Origin: Anabaena sp. 4-3
GTDB lineage: Bacteria; Cyanobacteriota; Cyanobacteriia; Cyanobacteriales; Nostocaceae
DNA: 43,770 bases
Reading direction: 5' to 3'
Assembly (NCBI RefSeq): GCF_001597745.1
Contig: NZ_LUHJ01000022.1
Span: 1 to 43,770 of the forward strand
Part shown: piece after piece, positions 9,688 through 18,734 of the stretch
Numbering within the stretch: the first letter of the stretch is position 1
How the letters are laid out: the number at the start of each line of letters is the position of its first letter
Position numbers and translations under genes: made by a program
The notes under the pieces: generated by a model
The model's database searches: none
Told to the model about the DNA's origin: nothing
The model's input: only the letters and a program-made list of their open reading frames with translations

Positions 9688-9755
9688 GGAAGCAGGGGAG
9701 GCAGCCGCGTGGGCGGGTTTCCCGACTTGAGCGGACTGCCGTGAGCAGGGGGAAA
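9688..9755 (-). repeat. Dispersed ~65-bp repeat, copy 2 (inverted)
   Basis: This is the reverse complement of 7096-7160 apart from about one internal substitution (gccgcgtggg against gccccgtggg) and slight end differences. It starts five bases after the DUF4335-type gene stops. Confidence 0.9.
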
Positions 9756-9815
9756 AACTAATGACTAATGACTAATGAATAATGACTAATGACTAATGAC
9801 TAATGACTAATGACT
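9756..9815. repeat. Heptamer repeat (taatgac)
   Basis: About eight tandem copies of taatgac, some changed to taatgaa, fill the gap up to the stop codon of the minus-strand penicillin-binding protein gene. Confidence 0.9.
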
Positions 9816-12086
9816 TCAACGTGTAATTCTCCTCATATAATTTCCCCATAATTGGGCAGCTTGCGCGCTGCTCCCAGAGGTGGGAGAATTATCATCATTG
9901 CCGAGCCAGATACCTGTGGCTAATCGGCGACTGGGAATAAAGCCGATAAACCACAAGTCAACGTTTCTATCGGTTGTACCTGTTTTGCCTCCTTCCCCCA
10001 GTCCAATGGCCGCACTGCGTCCAGTACCCCTTGTGATTACCTGCTGCATCATATTCGTCATTTGAGCAGCAACACCTGTAGGTAGGACTTGCTTGTTGGC
10101 TTCTCGATTTTGGTCGAAGGAGTAGATGACACGGCAGGTTTTTAAATCATTGCGATCGCTACAATCACCACTATCTAAAATTCTACTAATAGCATGGGGA
10201 GGATTCCACACGCCACGATTTGCCACCGCCGCAAAAGCCCCTGTCATCTCTAATACATTAACTACACTTTGACCCAATATCAAACCGGGTACTGCTTCCA
10301 GTGATGACTTTACCCCCATGCGATGGGCTAAAGCTACCACCTTATCCAGCCCGACTTCCCTACCTATCCGCAGGGCTATGGGATTTTCTGAAAGTGCGTA
10401 TCCCGTAATCATGTCTAAACTGCCACCAGCACCAGAACGACAGGGACGATAAGTAAAGCCTTGCCAAGTCAAAGGAGCGCAAGAATAACTCCTAGATGTT
10501 GGTATACCTTGTAACAGTGCCTGAGTGAAAGGAAAAATTTTAAAAGTAGAACCGGGTTGTCTTTTAGCTTGCACAGCCCGATTAAACTGACTGCGGCGAT
10601 AATCAGTACCGCCCACCATGGCCAAAATACTACCTGTTCTGGTGTTCAGTGTCACCATTCCGCCCTGAGAAAACCGAAAACTAGCACCGGCGGTGTTGAC
10701 GGCATTTTGTAAAGATGCTTCCGCCTGTGCTTGTATTCTTGGGTCTAGCTGAGTTTCAATTATGAAGTTTCCTTCCCTAGCTGCACCTTCACCGAGTATC
10801 TGTTCTAGTTCCTGAAACACATAGTCATAAAAATAAGGAGCGATAGTTTTAGCTTGCTGCTCACATACTTTTGGACTAACTTGGACAGTGGATCTTCTAG
10901 CGCGGTTGGCTTCCTCTGGGGAGATTTTGCCCATTTCCAGCATCCGTTTAATTACACGGTTGCGGTAGTCTGCTGCATCTAGCCGCCTGGGGCTATTCCC
11001 ACAAAAATTAAATCCGTTGGGAGCCGGTAAAATTGCTACCAATGTTGCTGCTTCCGCTAGAGTTAAGTCTTTAGCTGACTTCTCAAAGTAATATTGAGCC
11101 GCATCCTCAAAACCAGAGGTATCTGCCCCTAGAAATACCCGATTTAAGTAAGTCAGCAGAATTTCATCTTTGCTGTAAAAAGTTTCTAATTTGAGGGCAA
11201 CAATTGCTTCTCTTAACTTACGTCCTAGGGAGTCTTGCGCGCCTACATAGTCACGAAACAAACTACGAGCCACCTGTTGGGTAATGGTGCTAGCACCTTG
11301 CTGCACACCTCCGCTACGAGTATTAATGAACACTGCCCGTAGCACACCCAAGGGATCAACCCCAAAGTGCCAATTATAGCGACTATCCTCAGAAGCTATG
11401 ACTGCCGCAGGTAAATAGGGGCCAAACTCTTCTAAATTTTTCTTGTCTACGTGTGCCACAATCCGAGGCTGACGTAAAGGAGTGCTACCATCGCCAGCAT
11501 AAACGACTATAGGCGCGCGGCTAGCTGTAGGTAAAGGACGCACAGAAAATTTCAGCCATTCTACCCCAATCACCAATGCTAATAAGGCACTAACGCCACC
11601 AAGCCCATAACCAGCCCAAGTTGCGGCTTTCACATACAAAGGTGGTGGATCGAAATATTGCAATCTCACTGATGCTGCTAGTTCTGGGGGGCCTAGGGTG
11701 AAAATATCGCCATGACGTAGTTCTAAACTCTGAACTCGCCGTTTACCGCGATAGATACCATTTGTCGAGTTTTCGTCTTTGATCACAAACACGGGGGTAC
11801 GTTGTGACGAATCCCGTGTTAAGGATAGATGAATTTGGCTGACAACTGGGTTACGAACGACGATATCACAGGATTTGGAACTGCGACCGAGGATATAGCG
11901 ATCGCCCAACAATGGATAAGTTTCCGCCTTATCTGCCCCTGCATCCTGCACCCAGAGTTCTGGTACTTTGGCATTAGGCTTGAGTGCCAGTTTAGAAAAG
12001 TCAACCCTAGCTTGAATAGTATGTACAGCTTGAGTCAGTTGACCTAGTATAGTTTGTGACTTGTGGGGAGGTTGGGGAGAGTTCAT
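9816..12086 (-). CDS. Class A penicillin-binding protein with N-terminal FHA domain
   Basis: Bifunctional peptidoglycan synthase: glycan polymerisation plus peptide cross-linking at the outer face of the cytoplasmic membrane. Domain order in 756 residues: FHA domain ~55-145 (GRSSKSCDIVV, VSQIHLSL, DENSTNGIY), a single membrane helix ~158-180, glycosyltransferase GT51 ~205-400 (catalytic Glu233 in ASEDSRYNWHFG; QQGASTITQQVARSLF), then transpeptidase with S513-TFK, S566-EN and K701-TGT motifs. All catalytic motifs are intact. The FHA domain is cytoplasmic and binds phosphothreonine in known family members, so control by Ser/Thr kinases is a fair inference. A Ser/Thr kinase and a PP2C phosphatase occur 12-18 kb away. 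Confidence 0.95.
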   Translation of the reverse strand: MNSPQPPHKSQTILGQLTQAVHTIQARVDFSKLALKPNAKVPELWVQDAGADKAETYPLLGDRYILGRSSKSCDIVVRNPVVSQIHLSLTRDSSQRTPVFVIKDENSTNGIYRGKRRVQSLELRHGDIFTLGPPELAASVRLQYFDPPPLYVKAATWAGYGLGGVSALLALVIGVEWLKFSVRPLPTASRAPIVVYAGDGSTPLRQPRIVAHVDKKNLEEFGPYLPAAVIASEDSRYNWHFGVDPLGVLRAVFINTRSGGVQQGASTITQQVARSLFRDYVGAQDSLGRKLREAIVALKLETFYSKDEILLTYLNRVFLGADTSGFEDAAQYYFEKSAKDLTLAEAATLVAILPAPNGFNFCGNSPRRLDAADYRNRVIKRMLEMGKISPEEANRARRSTVQVSPKVCEQQAKTIAPYFYDYVFQELEQILGEGAAREGNFIIETQLDPRIQAQAEASLQNAVNTAGASFRFSQGGMVTLNTRTGSILAMVGGTDYRRSQFNRAVQAKRQPGSTFKIFPFTQALLQGIPTSRSYSCAPLTWQGFTYRPCRSGAGGSLDMITGYALSENPIALRIGREVGLDKVVALAHRMGVKSSLEAVPGLILGQSVVNVLEMTGAFAAVANRGVWNPPHAISRILDSGDCSDRNDLKTCRVIYSFDQNREANKQVLPTGVAAQMTNMMQQVITRGTGRSAAIGLGEGGKTGTTDRNVDLWFIGFIPSRRLATGIWLGNDDNSPTSGSSAQAAQLWGNYMRRITR

Positions 12087-12626
12087 TGGCTGTTTACATC
12101 ACAGTTGTTAGACAAGAATCAGGTAAATAGCAGTTTTGATATTTGGTCTTACACCATTTTACTCCTCAGCCAAAAAATTAATTGGCTATACGGAATTATT
12201 CCCGATTTAATCTTACATCAATAGACTATATTTCTAGTAAATTTACTTACTGATTTCCAGTACCTGTTAATATAGATAAAATTCTTGATGCCGAACTGAC
12301 AATGCTGATTGTCTCTAATGTGAATTGAGGCATCACCAGATATGGCATTTTGATTTTGGTATTGGGGAAAACCTCCTATCAATAAATCTGGTATTGAAAT
12401 TTGATTGCTGTGAGATATGGCCATCCTATTTGATTGTTGAACAAGACTCAGTACACACCGAAACCCTTTTTTCCTGTCGCCTGTTGCCTGTTGCCTGTTC
12501 CCTGACCACACAAATAAATTCAAAAATCAAACCGGATGACTATATCCACATACTTTACAACACAAAAAACGTAGACATTTCGGAAGATTGAAAAAAAATC
12601 TCTAATTAGCTTTCAATGCGGTGGAT
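12087..12626. other. Intergenic, no gene supported
   Basis: 540 bp between two minus-strand genes. Overlapping frames of 88 codons (plus) and 101 codons (minus) exist but have no recognisable motif and run through a low-complexity tract (gttgcctgttgcctg, about 12481-12500). The upstream part must carry the promoter of the penicillin-binding protein gene. Confidence 0.5.
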
Positions 12627-13103
12627 TCACCGAGACCGGCGATGAGAAGTCGGTGTTTTTTGGAACGAGGCGATGAGTAGACAAACAATACCAATGCTAA
12701 TGAATGAATCTGCCATATTAAACACAGCAAAGTTAATCAATCGAAAATCGAGAAAATCAACTACGTAGCCTAAAACAAACCTATCAATACCATTACCCAT
12801 CGCTCCACCTAAAATCAAGCCGTAACCCAGCTGATCCCAGAGGCTTAACATGGGGCCAACAATTGCTACAGCTATTAAGACTAAACTGACTCCTAAAGAT
12901 AGCCAACGCAACCACTCTACTTTGCCACTGAATAAACTAAAAGCTGCACCAGTATTAGTCACATAGGTAAAGTGAAATATACCTGGTAGTAGTGGTAGTG
13001 TCTCTCCTAGGCTAAAGGTTTGCACTACCCAGTATTTTGTCAGTTGGTCTAGGAAAAAAGCGATAAAAGCAGCTATCCAGAAGAGGCGATTTTTAAAACG
13101 CAT
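12627..13103 (-). CDS. lspA: Lipoprotein signal peptidase (signal peptidase II)
   Basis: Integral membrane aspartyl protease that removes signal peptides from prolipoproteins. 158 residues with four membrane helices. The catalytic aspartates are D116 in GYVVDFLDF and D132 in [18 protein letters not shown] precedes them. It lies 155 bp downstream of bioY on the same strand. Natural substrates include lipoproteins such as the PstS encoded nearby. Confidence 0.97.
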   Translation of the reverse strand: MRFKNRLFWIAAFIAFFLDQLTKYWVVQTFSLGETLPLLPGIFHFTYVTNTGAAFSLFSGKVEWLRWLSLGVSLVLIAVAIVGPMLSLWDQLGYGLILGGAMGNGIDRFVLGYVVDFLDFRLINFAVFNMADSFISIGIVCLLIASFQKTPTSHRRSR

Positions 13104-13111
13104 GAAAGAAA

Positions 13112-13177
13112 TTAGGGATTGGGGATTGGGGATTGGGGACTGGGGACTGGGGATTGGGGACTGGGAATTGGGGATTC
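13112..13177. repeat. Heptamer repeat (ggggatt/ggggact)
   Basis: About eight alternating heptamers, the complement of the ccccagt/ccccaat type near 3.05 kb, fill the gap between bioY and lspA. A second low-complexity stretch (ctagcctctagtccctag) follows at about 13217-13250. Confidence 0.9.
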
Positions 13178-13258
13178 AAGAAGAACTCGAAAGAATATCA
13201 GCATCATGACACTTTTTAGCCTCTAGCCTCTAGTCCCTAGCCTCCAGCCTGTCCATAA

Positions 13259-13846
13259 CTAATAAAACATTAAATGCCGTAACAGATATGCTACTACGGT
13301 GACAGCACAGACTACAGCTAATTGCCCTGGGATGGCAAGCCAGGAGTAGGTGAGGATGGCTTGCATTAAGGGTATGCTGTCTGTAGTTTGCCACTGGAAA
13401 AAATCACTAATGACTAAATAAGTAATTCCGCAAATATGGACAGTTAACAAGCCACAAATACAGCTAAATGTTAGCGTTTCCAGCCTTGGTCTAGCGATAA
13501 AGGCTAAAAAGCCACAAATCCATGCACCAGGGATAAAACCTAGTAGATAGCCAAACTGAGACAACTTGATATAACCAAGACCGCCACCATCATAAAATAC
13601 AGGCAGTAAGGTTAAGCCCATGACTAAATAAGCAATTTGTGACAATGCACCAGCATTCTGACCCCCTAAGCAGCCTACTAATAGTACCGCGCCAATTTGA
13701 TAGGTGACACCTAAAGAAAAAGTTTGAATTCCATGCTGACCCCAACTCCAAGGTAATGTGATACTGTGGGCTTCGAGAAAGGTACCACCAATTGTCAGAA
13801 GTAAGCCAATCATAGACCATAGCAATTGATTGGAAGCGGCAAACAT
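13259..13846 (-). CDS. bioY: Biotin transporter BioY
   Basis: Substrate-binding (S) component of an energy-coupling-factor type vitamin transporter, for biotin uptake. 195 residues with about six hydrophobic segments. The BioY core is visible as LPVFYDGGGLGYIKL followed by FGYLLGFIPGAWICGFLA. No EcfT or EcfA genes are adjacent, so it acts alone or with shared ECF modules encoded elsewhere. lspA follows on the same strand, an arrangement I expect in related cyanobacteria. Confidence 0.92.
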   Translation of the reverse strand: MFAASNQLLWSMIGLLLTIGGTFLEAHSITLPWSWGQHGIQTFSLGVTYQIGAVLLVGCLGGQNAGALSQIAYLVMGLTLLPVFYDGGGLGYIKLSQFGYLLGFIPGAWICGFLAFIARPRLETLTFSCICGLLTVHICGITYLVISDFFQWQTTDSIPLMQAILTYSWLAIPGQLAVVCAVTVVAYLLRHLMFY

Positions 13847-14018
13847 TGATTATGAGGCTCAAGGGAAAACCAACAGCAACCAGTATAGGCATTAATTTTG
13901 CAACTGGGACTCGTATTTACAGTCACGATGGTGATGTTGTCTGATTATGATAACTCAGATAAGATAGTCATATAATTAACATTAATACTGGGGTTTATGC
14001 GGACTTATCAGTTGGTTG

Positions 14019-14192
14019 ATGAATGAATACGAACTGGATCAGCGATGTTTTGTGAACTTGTTGGAGGCGATCGCACCTCTAAATTTTTCAGTTTTCCGGT
14101 TTGGCTATTTTCATGAATATTTTTTCAAATCTGCACCGCATACCAGTCAAATCCGCGATCGCTACAGCCAATTATTGATTCCCATCCAATGA
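14019..14192 (+). CDS. Possible small ORF (57 aa)
   Basis: ATG at 14019 opens a 57-codon frame beginning MNEYELDQRCFVNLLEAIAP and ending at TGA 14190-14192. Composition is protein-like, and the HIP1 site reads in frame as EAIAP, as often happens in real cyanobacterial genes. There is no clear ribosome-binding site and no recognised family. It may be a small protein, a remnant or chance. Confidence 0.25.
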   Translation: MNEYELDQRCFVNLLEAIAPLNFSVFRFGYFHEYFFKSAPHTSQIRDRYSQLLIPIQ

Positions 14193-14336
14193 TAGAGTTT
14201 TGTAAATGCTGATGATAGATGGTAGGAAGCATCAACAAATACATTGTTTACTGAAACTTTGTATAAAATTTAGCATAAAAATCATGATACCCTCATGGTA
14301 ATTAAGTCTGAAAAAAAATCTGTTTTTTTTTCTTTT

Positions 14337-14355
14337 ATTAACCTCACCTTAACCT
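14337..14355 (+). promoter_or_regulatory. PHO-box-like direct repeats upstream of pstS
   Basis: attaacct (14337-14344), a 3-bp spacer (cac), then cttaacct (14348-14355). This matches the cyanobacterial PHO box pattern of 8-bp YTTAAYYW-type repeats spaced 11 bp apart; a third, poor copy may follow at 14359. The placement about 40 bp before the pstS start fits activation by the PhoB-type regulator SphR under phosphate limitation. Confidence 0.65.
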
Positions 14356-14393
14356 TAAGTCCTACCTATAAGGAGTAGCTTAGAAAAGCCTAT

Positions 14394-15602
14394 GTGGAAA
14401 TTTACTCAAAACTGACAGCTATGCTTTCACATCTAAATTCCCCAAAAATGAACCGCATTCCAGCTATTGCTTCAGTATTTGCACTGACAATTAGCCTCGC
14501 TGCTTGTGGTGGACAGCAAGCCTCAGACAATAGTGCAACTAATGATGCCACCTCTGGGGTTGCTAAAGATGCTACAGCCTCCAGCCCTGCCAAGTTGGAT
14601 CTTGGTGGTAATGTGGCATTGACAGGAGCAGGTGCATCTTTTCCGGCTCCCTTATATCAAAGCTGGTTCACAGACTTAAACAAAAAATACCCCAATTTGC
14701 AAGTCAACTATCAGTCAGTGGGTAGTGGTGCCGGCGTTGAGCAATTTCTCAAAGGTACAGTAGACTTTGGTGCCAGCGATGTGGCGATGAAGGATGAAGA
14801 AATCCAAAAAGTAGCGGCTGATAAAGGTGTGTTATTGCTGCCGATGACAGCTGGTAGCATTGTTTTGGCTTATAACCTGCCTGGTGTACAAGAGTTAAAG
14901 CTCCCACGGCCAGTTTATGTTGATATTCTCTTGGGTAACATCAAAACTTGGAACGACCCCAAAATTGCTGCTGCTAACCCCGGTGTCAACCTTCCCAACC
15001 AACCCATCACAGTAGTACATCGTTCTGATGGTAGTGGTACTACTGGTGTATTTACCAAACACCTGAGTGCGATTAGTCCTGATTGGAAATCCAAAGTAGG
15101 TGATGGCAAAACAGTAAACTGGCCAGTAGGTGTTGGTGCTAAGGGTAATGAAGGTGTTACCGCCCAAATTCAACAGACTCAAGGTGCAATTGGTTATGTT
15201 GAGTATGGCTATGCTAAACAAAATCAACTCAATGTTGCTGCTTTAGAAAACAAGAGTGGCAAATTCGTCGTACCTACAGATGAGTCAGCTTCTAAAACTC
15301 TAGAAGCAGTAACTTTACCAGAAAACCTCCGCGCCTTTATCACAGATCCAGAAGGTGCTGACTCATACCCCATAGTTACCTACTCGTGGATTTTGGCTTA
15401 TAAAAACTATCCTGATGCCGCCAAAGGCAAAGCGATGGAAGCGATGATCGAGTATGGTTTGACTGAAGGACAGAAAGTTGCAGCCGAGTTAGGATATGTT
15501 CCTTTACCTCAAAATGTAGTTCAGAAAGTGGCGACGGCGGCAGATCAAATCAACCCAGATTACAAAATTGCTGTTGGTGGTAGCACCAGTGCTAGCAAGT
15601 AG
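14394..15602 (+). CDS. pstS: Phosphate ABC transporter substrate-binding lipoprotein PstS
   Basis: Periplasmic high-affinity phosphate-binding protein. The longest frame starts at GTG 14394 (402 residues); ATGs at 14421 and 14448 are also possible and leave the signal peptide intact. The lipobox LAAC places the lipidated Cys at residue 38, so LspA would process it. Mature motifs are LTGAGASFPAPLYQSWF and RSDGSGTTGVFTKHL, which contribute phosphate contacts. It is the first gene of pstS-pstC-pstA-pstB. A PHO-box-like site precedes it, and a stem-loop follows that may lower expression of the downstream genes relative to PstS. Confidence 0.96.
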   Translation: MEIYSKLTAMLSHLNSPKMNRIPAIASVFALTISLAACGGQQASDNSATNDATSGVAKDATASSPAKLDLGGNVALTGAGASFPAPLYQSWFTDLNKKYPNLQVNYQSVGSGAGVEQFLKGTVDFGASDVAMKDEEIQKVAADKGVLLLPMTAGSIVLAYNLPGVQELKLPRPVYVDILLGNIKTWNDPKIAAANPGVNLPNQPITVVHRSDGSGTTGVFTKHLSAISPDWKSKVGDGKTVNWPVGVGAKGNEGVTAQIQQTQGAIGYVEYGYAKQNQLNVAALENKSGKFVVPTDESASKTLEAVTLPENLRAFITDPEGADSYPIVTYSWILAYKNYPDAAKGKAMEAMIEYGLTEGQKVAAELGYVPLPQNVVQKVATAADQINPDYKIAVGGSTSASK

Positions 15603-15603
15603 G

Positions 15604-15630
15604 CTGACAAGATGAGTTAAACTCAGTCAG
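15604..15630 (+). promoter_or_regulatory. Stem-loop in pstS-pstC gap
   Basis: ctgac (15604-15608) pairs with gtcag (15626-15630), enclosing an inner gagt/actc stem. It lies directly after the pstS stop and has no U-tract. It is a likely mRNA-stabilising or partial-attenuation element that would give more PstS than PstCAB. The rest of the gap up to 15827 shows no gene. Confidence 0.4.
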
Positions 15631-15827
15631 GAAAATCTGCATTTAGCATATTCAGCTATAGCCAATTTGGGAATAATCAACTCATCTGGTTGATCCCTGG
15701 CTAAACATTAACAGCCACAAAGCCGGAACAGCCTAGGTTGTACAAATCTCACATTAGGCGGCAAAAATTTGCTTTAGCTGGTTGCTTCTCACATTTATCT
15801 CGGATTTAATTTTTACAATCAGTAGTC

Positions 15828-16778
15828 ATGGCGACAAATTCCTCAAATCTGCCATCAGCGATTAAAAGTCGCTCGGAATTAGAACAGTCTTTAGATCGAG
15901 GCTTTATTTGGCTGACGCGGATTTTTGCGCTAGCGATCGCTGGCACTTTATTATGGATAGCGTTGCAAGTCACTATTGAAGCTTGGCCTGCCATCAAAGA
16001 ATTTGGTGCGAGTTTCTTAGCTAAAAGTGCTTGGAACCCAGTCAAGGAAGAATATGGGGTACTACCTCAAATTTATGGAACTCTGGTCAGTTCTTTTCTG
16101 GGTCTGTTACTCGCCGTGCCAATAGGTGTTGGTACAGCTATATTATTGAGTGAAGATTTTCTCCCACTGAAAATCAGAACGGTATTAGTGTTTTTAGTAG
16201 AACTGCTGGCAGCTATTCCCAGCGTTGTGTATGGTATCTGGGGGATTTTTGTGTTAATCCCGATCCTCACCGACTTGGGAAAATGGCTGCATAGTGCTTT
16301 TGGCTGGTTGCCAATTTTTAGCACTCCTCCCACGGGGCCGGGAATGTTACCGGCGGGGGTGATTCTGGCAATTATGACATTGCCCATCATCACAGCCATA
16401 TCCCGTGATGCCTTAATTTCTGTACCGCCTAGTCTGCGGCAAGCATCTTTAGGACTGGGGGCTACTCGCTGGGAAACACTTTTACAAGTGATGATTCCGG
16501 CTGCCTTTTCTGGCATTGTCAGTGCTGTCATGTTAGCACTAGGACGAGCAATGGGTGAAACAATGGCTGTCACCATGTTGATTGGTAACGCCAACAATAT
16601 CAACATCTCCCTGCTAGCACCAGCCAATACAATTTCTTCTCTATTAGCAAACCAGTTTTCAGAAGCGAGTGGTCTACAAGTAGCAGCTTTAATGTATGCT
16701 GCTTTAGTTTTGTTTGTTTTGACTCTGGCAGTCAATATTTTAGCTGAGTTGATCGTGCTGCGAGTCAAGCGAATATAG
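15828..16778 (+). CDS. pstC: Phosphate ABC transporter permease PstC
   Basis: One of two membrane permeases of the high-affinity phosphate importer. 316 residues with about six helices. Family marks include VPIGVGTAILLSEDFLP, ELLAAIPSVVYGIWGIF and the ABC-permease EAA loop SLGLGATRWETLLQVMIPAA, which contacts the ATPase PstB. It ends 7 bp before the longest frame of pstA. A loop of about 30 residues (LTDLGKWLHSAFGWLPIF region) is usual for cyanobacterial PstC. Confidence 0.96.
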   Translation: MATNSSNLPSAIKSRSELEQSLDRGFIWLTRIFALAIAGTLLWIALQVTIEAWPAIKEFGASFLAKSAWNPVKEEYGVLPQIYGTLVSSFLGLLLAVPIGVGTAILLSEDFLPLKIRTVLVFLVELLAAIPSVVYGIWGIFVLIPILTDLGKWLHSAFGWLPIFSTPPTGPGMLPAGVILAIMTLPIITAISRDALISVPPSLRQASLGLGATRWETLLQVMIPAAFSGIVSAVMLALGRAMGETMAVTMLIGNANNINISLLAPANTISSLLANQFSEASGLQVAALMYAALVLFVLTLAVNILAELIVLRVKRI

Positions 16779-16785
16779 CAGAGTT

Positions 16786-17679
16786 GTGGATAAAATTATG
16801 ACTGCTGATTTTCCCAAAAGGACTTTAACTCGCGCCTCTACTTCTCCCCGGACAATGTTTAATACTGCGATGACGGTATTGGCATTTATTTGTGGAGGAT
16901 TGGCACTTTTGCCTTTATTGGCTGTACTTTCTTACGTGTTGATTCAAGGTTTTAGCAGCTTGAATCTGAGCGTATTTACCGAACTGCCACCCGCACCTTT
17001 AAGGGAAGGTGGAGGTTTTGGTAATGCGATATTGGGAACTTTATTAATGGTAGGTATTGGTGCATTAATTAGTATCCCAGTGGGTGTGATTGCGGCAATT
17101 TATTTAACAGAATTTAGCTCCGGTAAATTAGCAAGATGGATACGCTTTGCCACTAATGTTTTAAGTGGAGTACCTTCGATTATTGCTGGTGTATTTGCCT
17201 ATGGTATTGTGGTATTGACATTAGTAAAATTTAATCTAGGTTCTTATTCTGCCATAGGCGGAGGATTTGCTTTATCAATCTTGATGTTGCCAATTATAGT
17301 TAGAACTACAGATGAAGCCTTACAGTTAGTATCCCAAGATTTGCGACAAGCATCTGTAGGGTTGGGAGCTACGAATTTTCAAACTGTTACCCAAGTTGTT
17401 TTACCTGCGGCCTTACCAGCAATTGTCACTGGAGCCACACTAGCGATCGCACGGGCGGCTGGAGAAACAGCACCTTTATTATTTACTGCTTTATTCTCGC
17501 CTTTTTGGCCTGATAGCCTGTTTAAACCCACAGCATCCCTCGCTGTTTTAGTCTATAACTTTGCTATTTCTCCCTTCAAAAATTGGCAATCTCTAGCCTG
17601 GGCTGCTTCGTTGATTTTGGTATTGATGGTGCTGCTCACCAGTATCATCGCTCGCTGGGCAACCCGGCAAAAAGCTTAA
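16786..17679 (+). CDS. pstA: Phosphate ABC transporter permease PstA
   Basis: Second permease of the Pst importer. The frame opens at GTG 16786, and an ATG at 16798 (fifth codon) is at least as likely as the start. About six helices. The motifs FSSGKLARWIRFATNVLSG and SVGLGATNFQTVTQVVLPAA (EAA loop) match PstA. It is part of the pst operon between pstC and pstB. Confidence 0.95.
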   Translation: MDKIMTADFPKRTLTRASTSPRTMFNTAMTVLAFICGGLALLPLLAVLSYVLIQGFSSLNLSVFTELPPAPLREGGGFGNAILGTLLMVGIGALISIPVGVIAAIYLTEFSSGKLARWIRFATNVLSGVPSIIAGVFAYGIVVLTLVKFNLGSYSAIGGGFALSILMLPIIVRTTDEALQLVSQDLRQASVGLGATNFQTVTQVVLPAALPAIVTGATLAIARAAGETAPLLFTALFSPFWPDSLFKPTASLAVLVYNFAISPFKNWQSLAWAASLILVLMVLLTSIIARWATRQKA

Positions 17680-17744
17680 AGATTAATTCTCTCATAGCTG
17701 AGTCAGATTGCTCACTTATCCCTAAAAAGTAAACTAGACCATTT

Positions 17745-18551
17745 ATGCCTACTCAAATTAGCACAGTGAACAATACAGAAACCGTATTAAAAACGGAAAA
17801 TCTCAATGTCTACTATGGCAAGTTTCTGGCTTTGCAGAATATTTGGCTAGATATACCAAAAAATAAGGTGACAGCCTTTATTGGCCCTTCTGGTTGTGGT
17901 AAAAGTACATTGCTGCGTTGCTATAACCGTTTGAATGATTTAATTGAATCATTTCGGGCAGAAGGGAAAGTTTTTTATTATGACAAAAACTTGTATGCGC
18001 CGGATATCGATCCAGTAGAGGTACGTCGGCGGATTGGCATGGTATTTCAAAGACCAAACCCATTCCCCAAATCAATTTATGAAAACATTGCTTTTGGAGC
18101 TAGAATTAATGGCTACAAAGGTAATATGAATGAGTTAGTAGAAAGGAGTTTGCGCCAAGCCGCATTATGGGATGAAGTCAAGGATAAACTGCGGCAAAGT
18201 GGGTTATCTTTATCTGGTGGACAACAACAAAGGTTGTGTATTGCACGAGCGATCGCTGTACAGCCGGAAATTATCCTCATGGATGAACCTTGCTCTGCTT
18301 TAGACCCCATTTCTACCTTGCGAGTTGAGGAACTAATTCACGAACTCAAAGAACGCTACACCATTGTCATTGTCACCCACAATATGCAACAAGCTGCCAG
18401 GGTTTCTGACATGACAGCCTTTTTCAATGTCAGGTCTACAGAAACAGGTGGACGTATCGGCTACCTAGTAGAACACGACGCAACAGAAGTAATTTTCAAC
18501 AACCCCAAACAGGAAGACACTAGAGACTACGTTAGCGGTAGATTTGGCTAA
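17745..18551 (+). CDS. pstB: Phosphate ABC transporter ATPase PstB
   Basis: Cytoplasmic ATPase that powers phosphate import through PstCA. 268 residues with Walker [10 protein letters not shown] (47-55), Q-loop Gln102, signature LSGGQQQRL (156-164), Walker B IILMDE (176-181) and switch His212. PstB-specific features are the N-terminal [14 protein letters not shown] and the C-terminal [10 protein letters not shown] ending. It is the last gene of the operon; no PhoU gene follows here. Confidence 0.97.
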   Translation: MPTQISTVNNTETVLKTENLNVYYGKFLALQNIWLDIPKNKVTAFIGPSGCGKSTLLRCYNRLNDLIESFRAEGKVFYYDKNLYAPDIDPVEVRRRIGMVFQRPNPFPKSIYENIAFGARINGYKGNMNELVERSLRQAALWDEVKDKLRQSGLSLSGGQQQRLCIARAIAVQPEIILMDEPCSALDPISTLRVEELIHELKERYTIVIVTHNMQQAARVSDMTAFFNVRSTETGGRIGYLVEHDATEVIFNNPKQEDTRDYVSGRFG

Positions 18552-18611
18552 AAATTTTCAGTGTCTCATATTGCCAGATTGAGGGTTAATCAACAGGAAT
18601 CAATCTGCTAA

Positions 18612-18734
18612 CTATCGCTCATCTTTCTTCACTTTCCTTGACAACCCACGAATAAATTCACGCAATACATCCAATTTGGTTCTTGAGGTTTGTTGACAGT
18701 ATGCCTCAAGAACTTCTAATTTTTGCTCATCTAA
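18612..18734 (-). pseudogene. Remnant of ribbon-helix-helix (CopG-type) protein gene
   Basis: Read on the minus strand, an open stretch ending at TAG (18614-18612) encodes LDEQKLEVLEAYCQQTSRTK followed by LDVLREFIRGLSRKVKKDER. The pattern 'LEAYC...T.RTK.DVLREFIR.L' is the helix pair of small cyanobacterial ribbon-helix-helix proteins. A stop lies just before it and no start codon is in frame. In the neighbouring frame, upstream sequence gives SRTLFKV, which resembles the missing beta-strand, so a frameshift near 18735 seems to have broken the gene. Such genes are often antitoxins or small DNA-binding regulators. Confidence 0.55.

Larger units (their letters stand above)
13847..14393. other. 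bioY-pst intergenic region
   Basis: 547 bp between divergent bioY and pstS. It holds two HIP1-like sites, a 57-codon open frame (14019-14192) and, near pstS, PHO-box-like repeats. A T-rich run (about 14320-14336) precedes them. Confidence 0.6.

Noticed and set aside
12218-12591. Overlapping 101-codon (minus) and 88-codon (plus) frames in the PBP-lspA gap
   Set aside because: No motif, no ribosome-binding site, and both run through a low-complexity cctgttgcctgtt tract.
14337-14366. Third PHO-box repeat at 14359-14366 (gtcctacc)
   Set aside because: It matches the pattern poorly, so only the first two repeats are reported.
16073-16768. 231-codon minus-strand frame opposite pstC
   Set aside because: Long antisense shadow of a clear PstC gene, with no family of its own.
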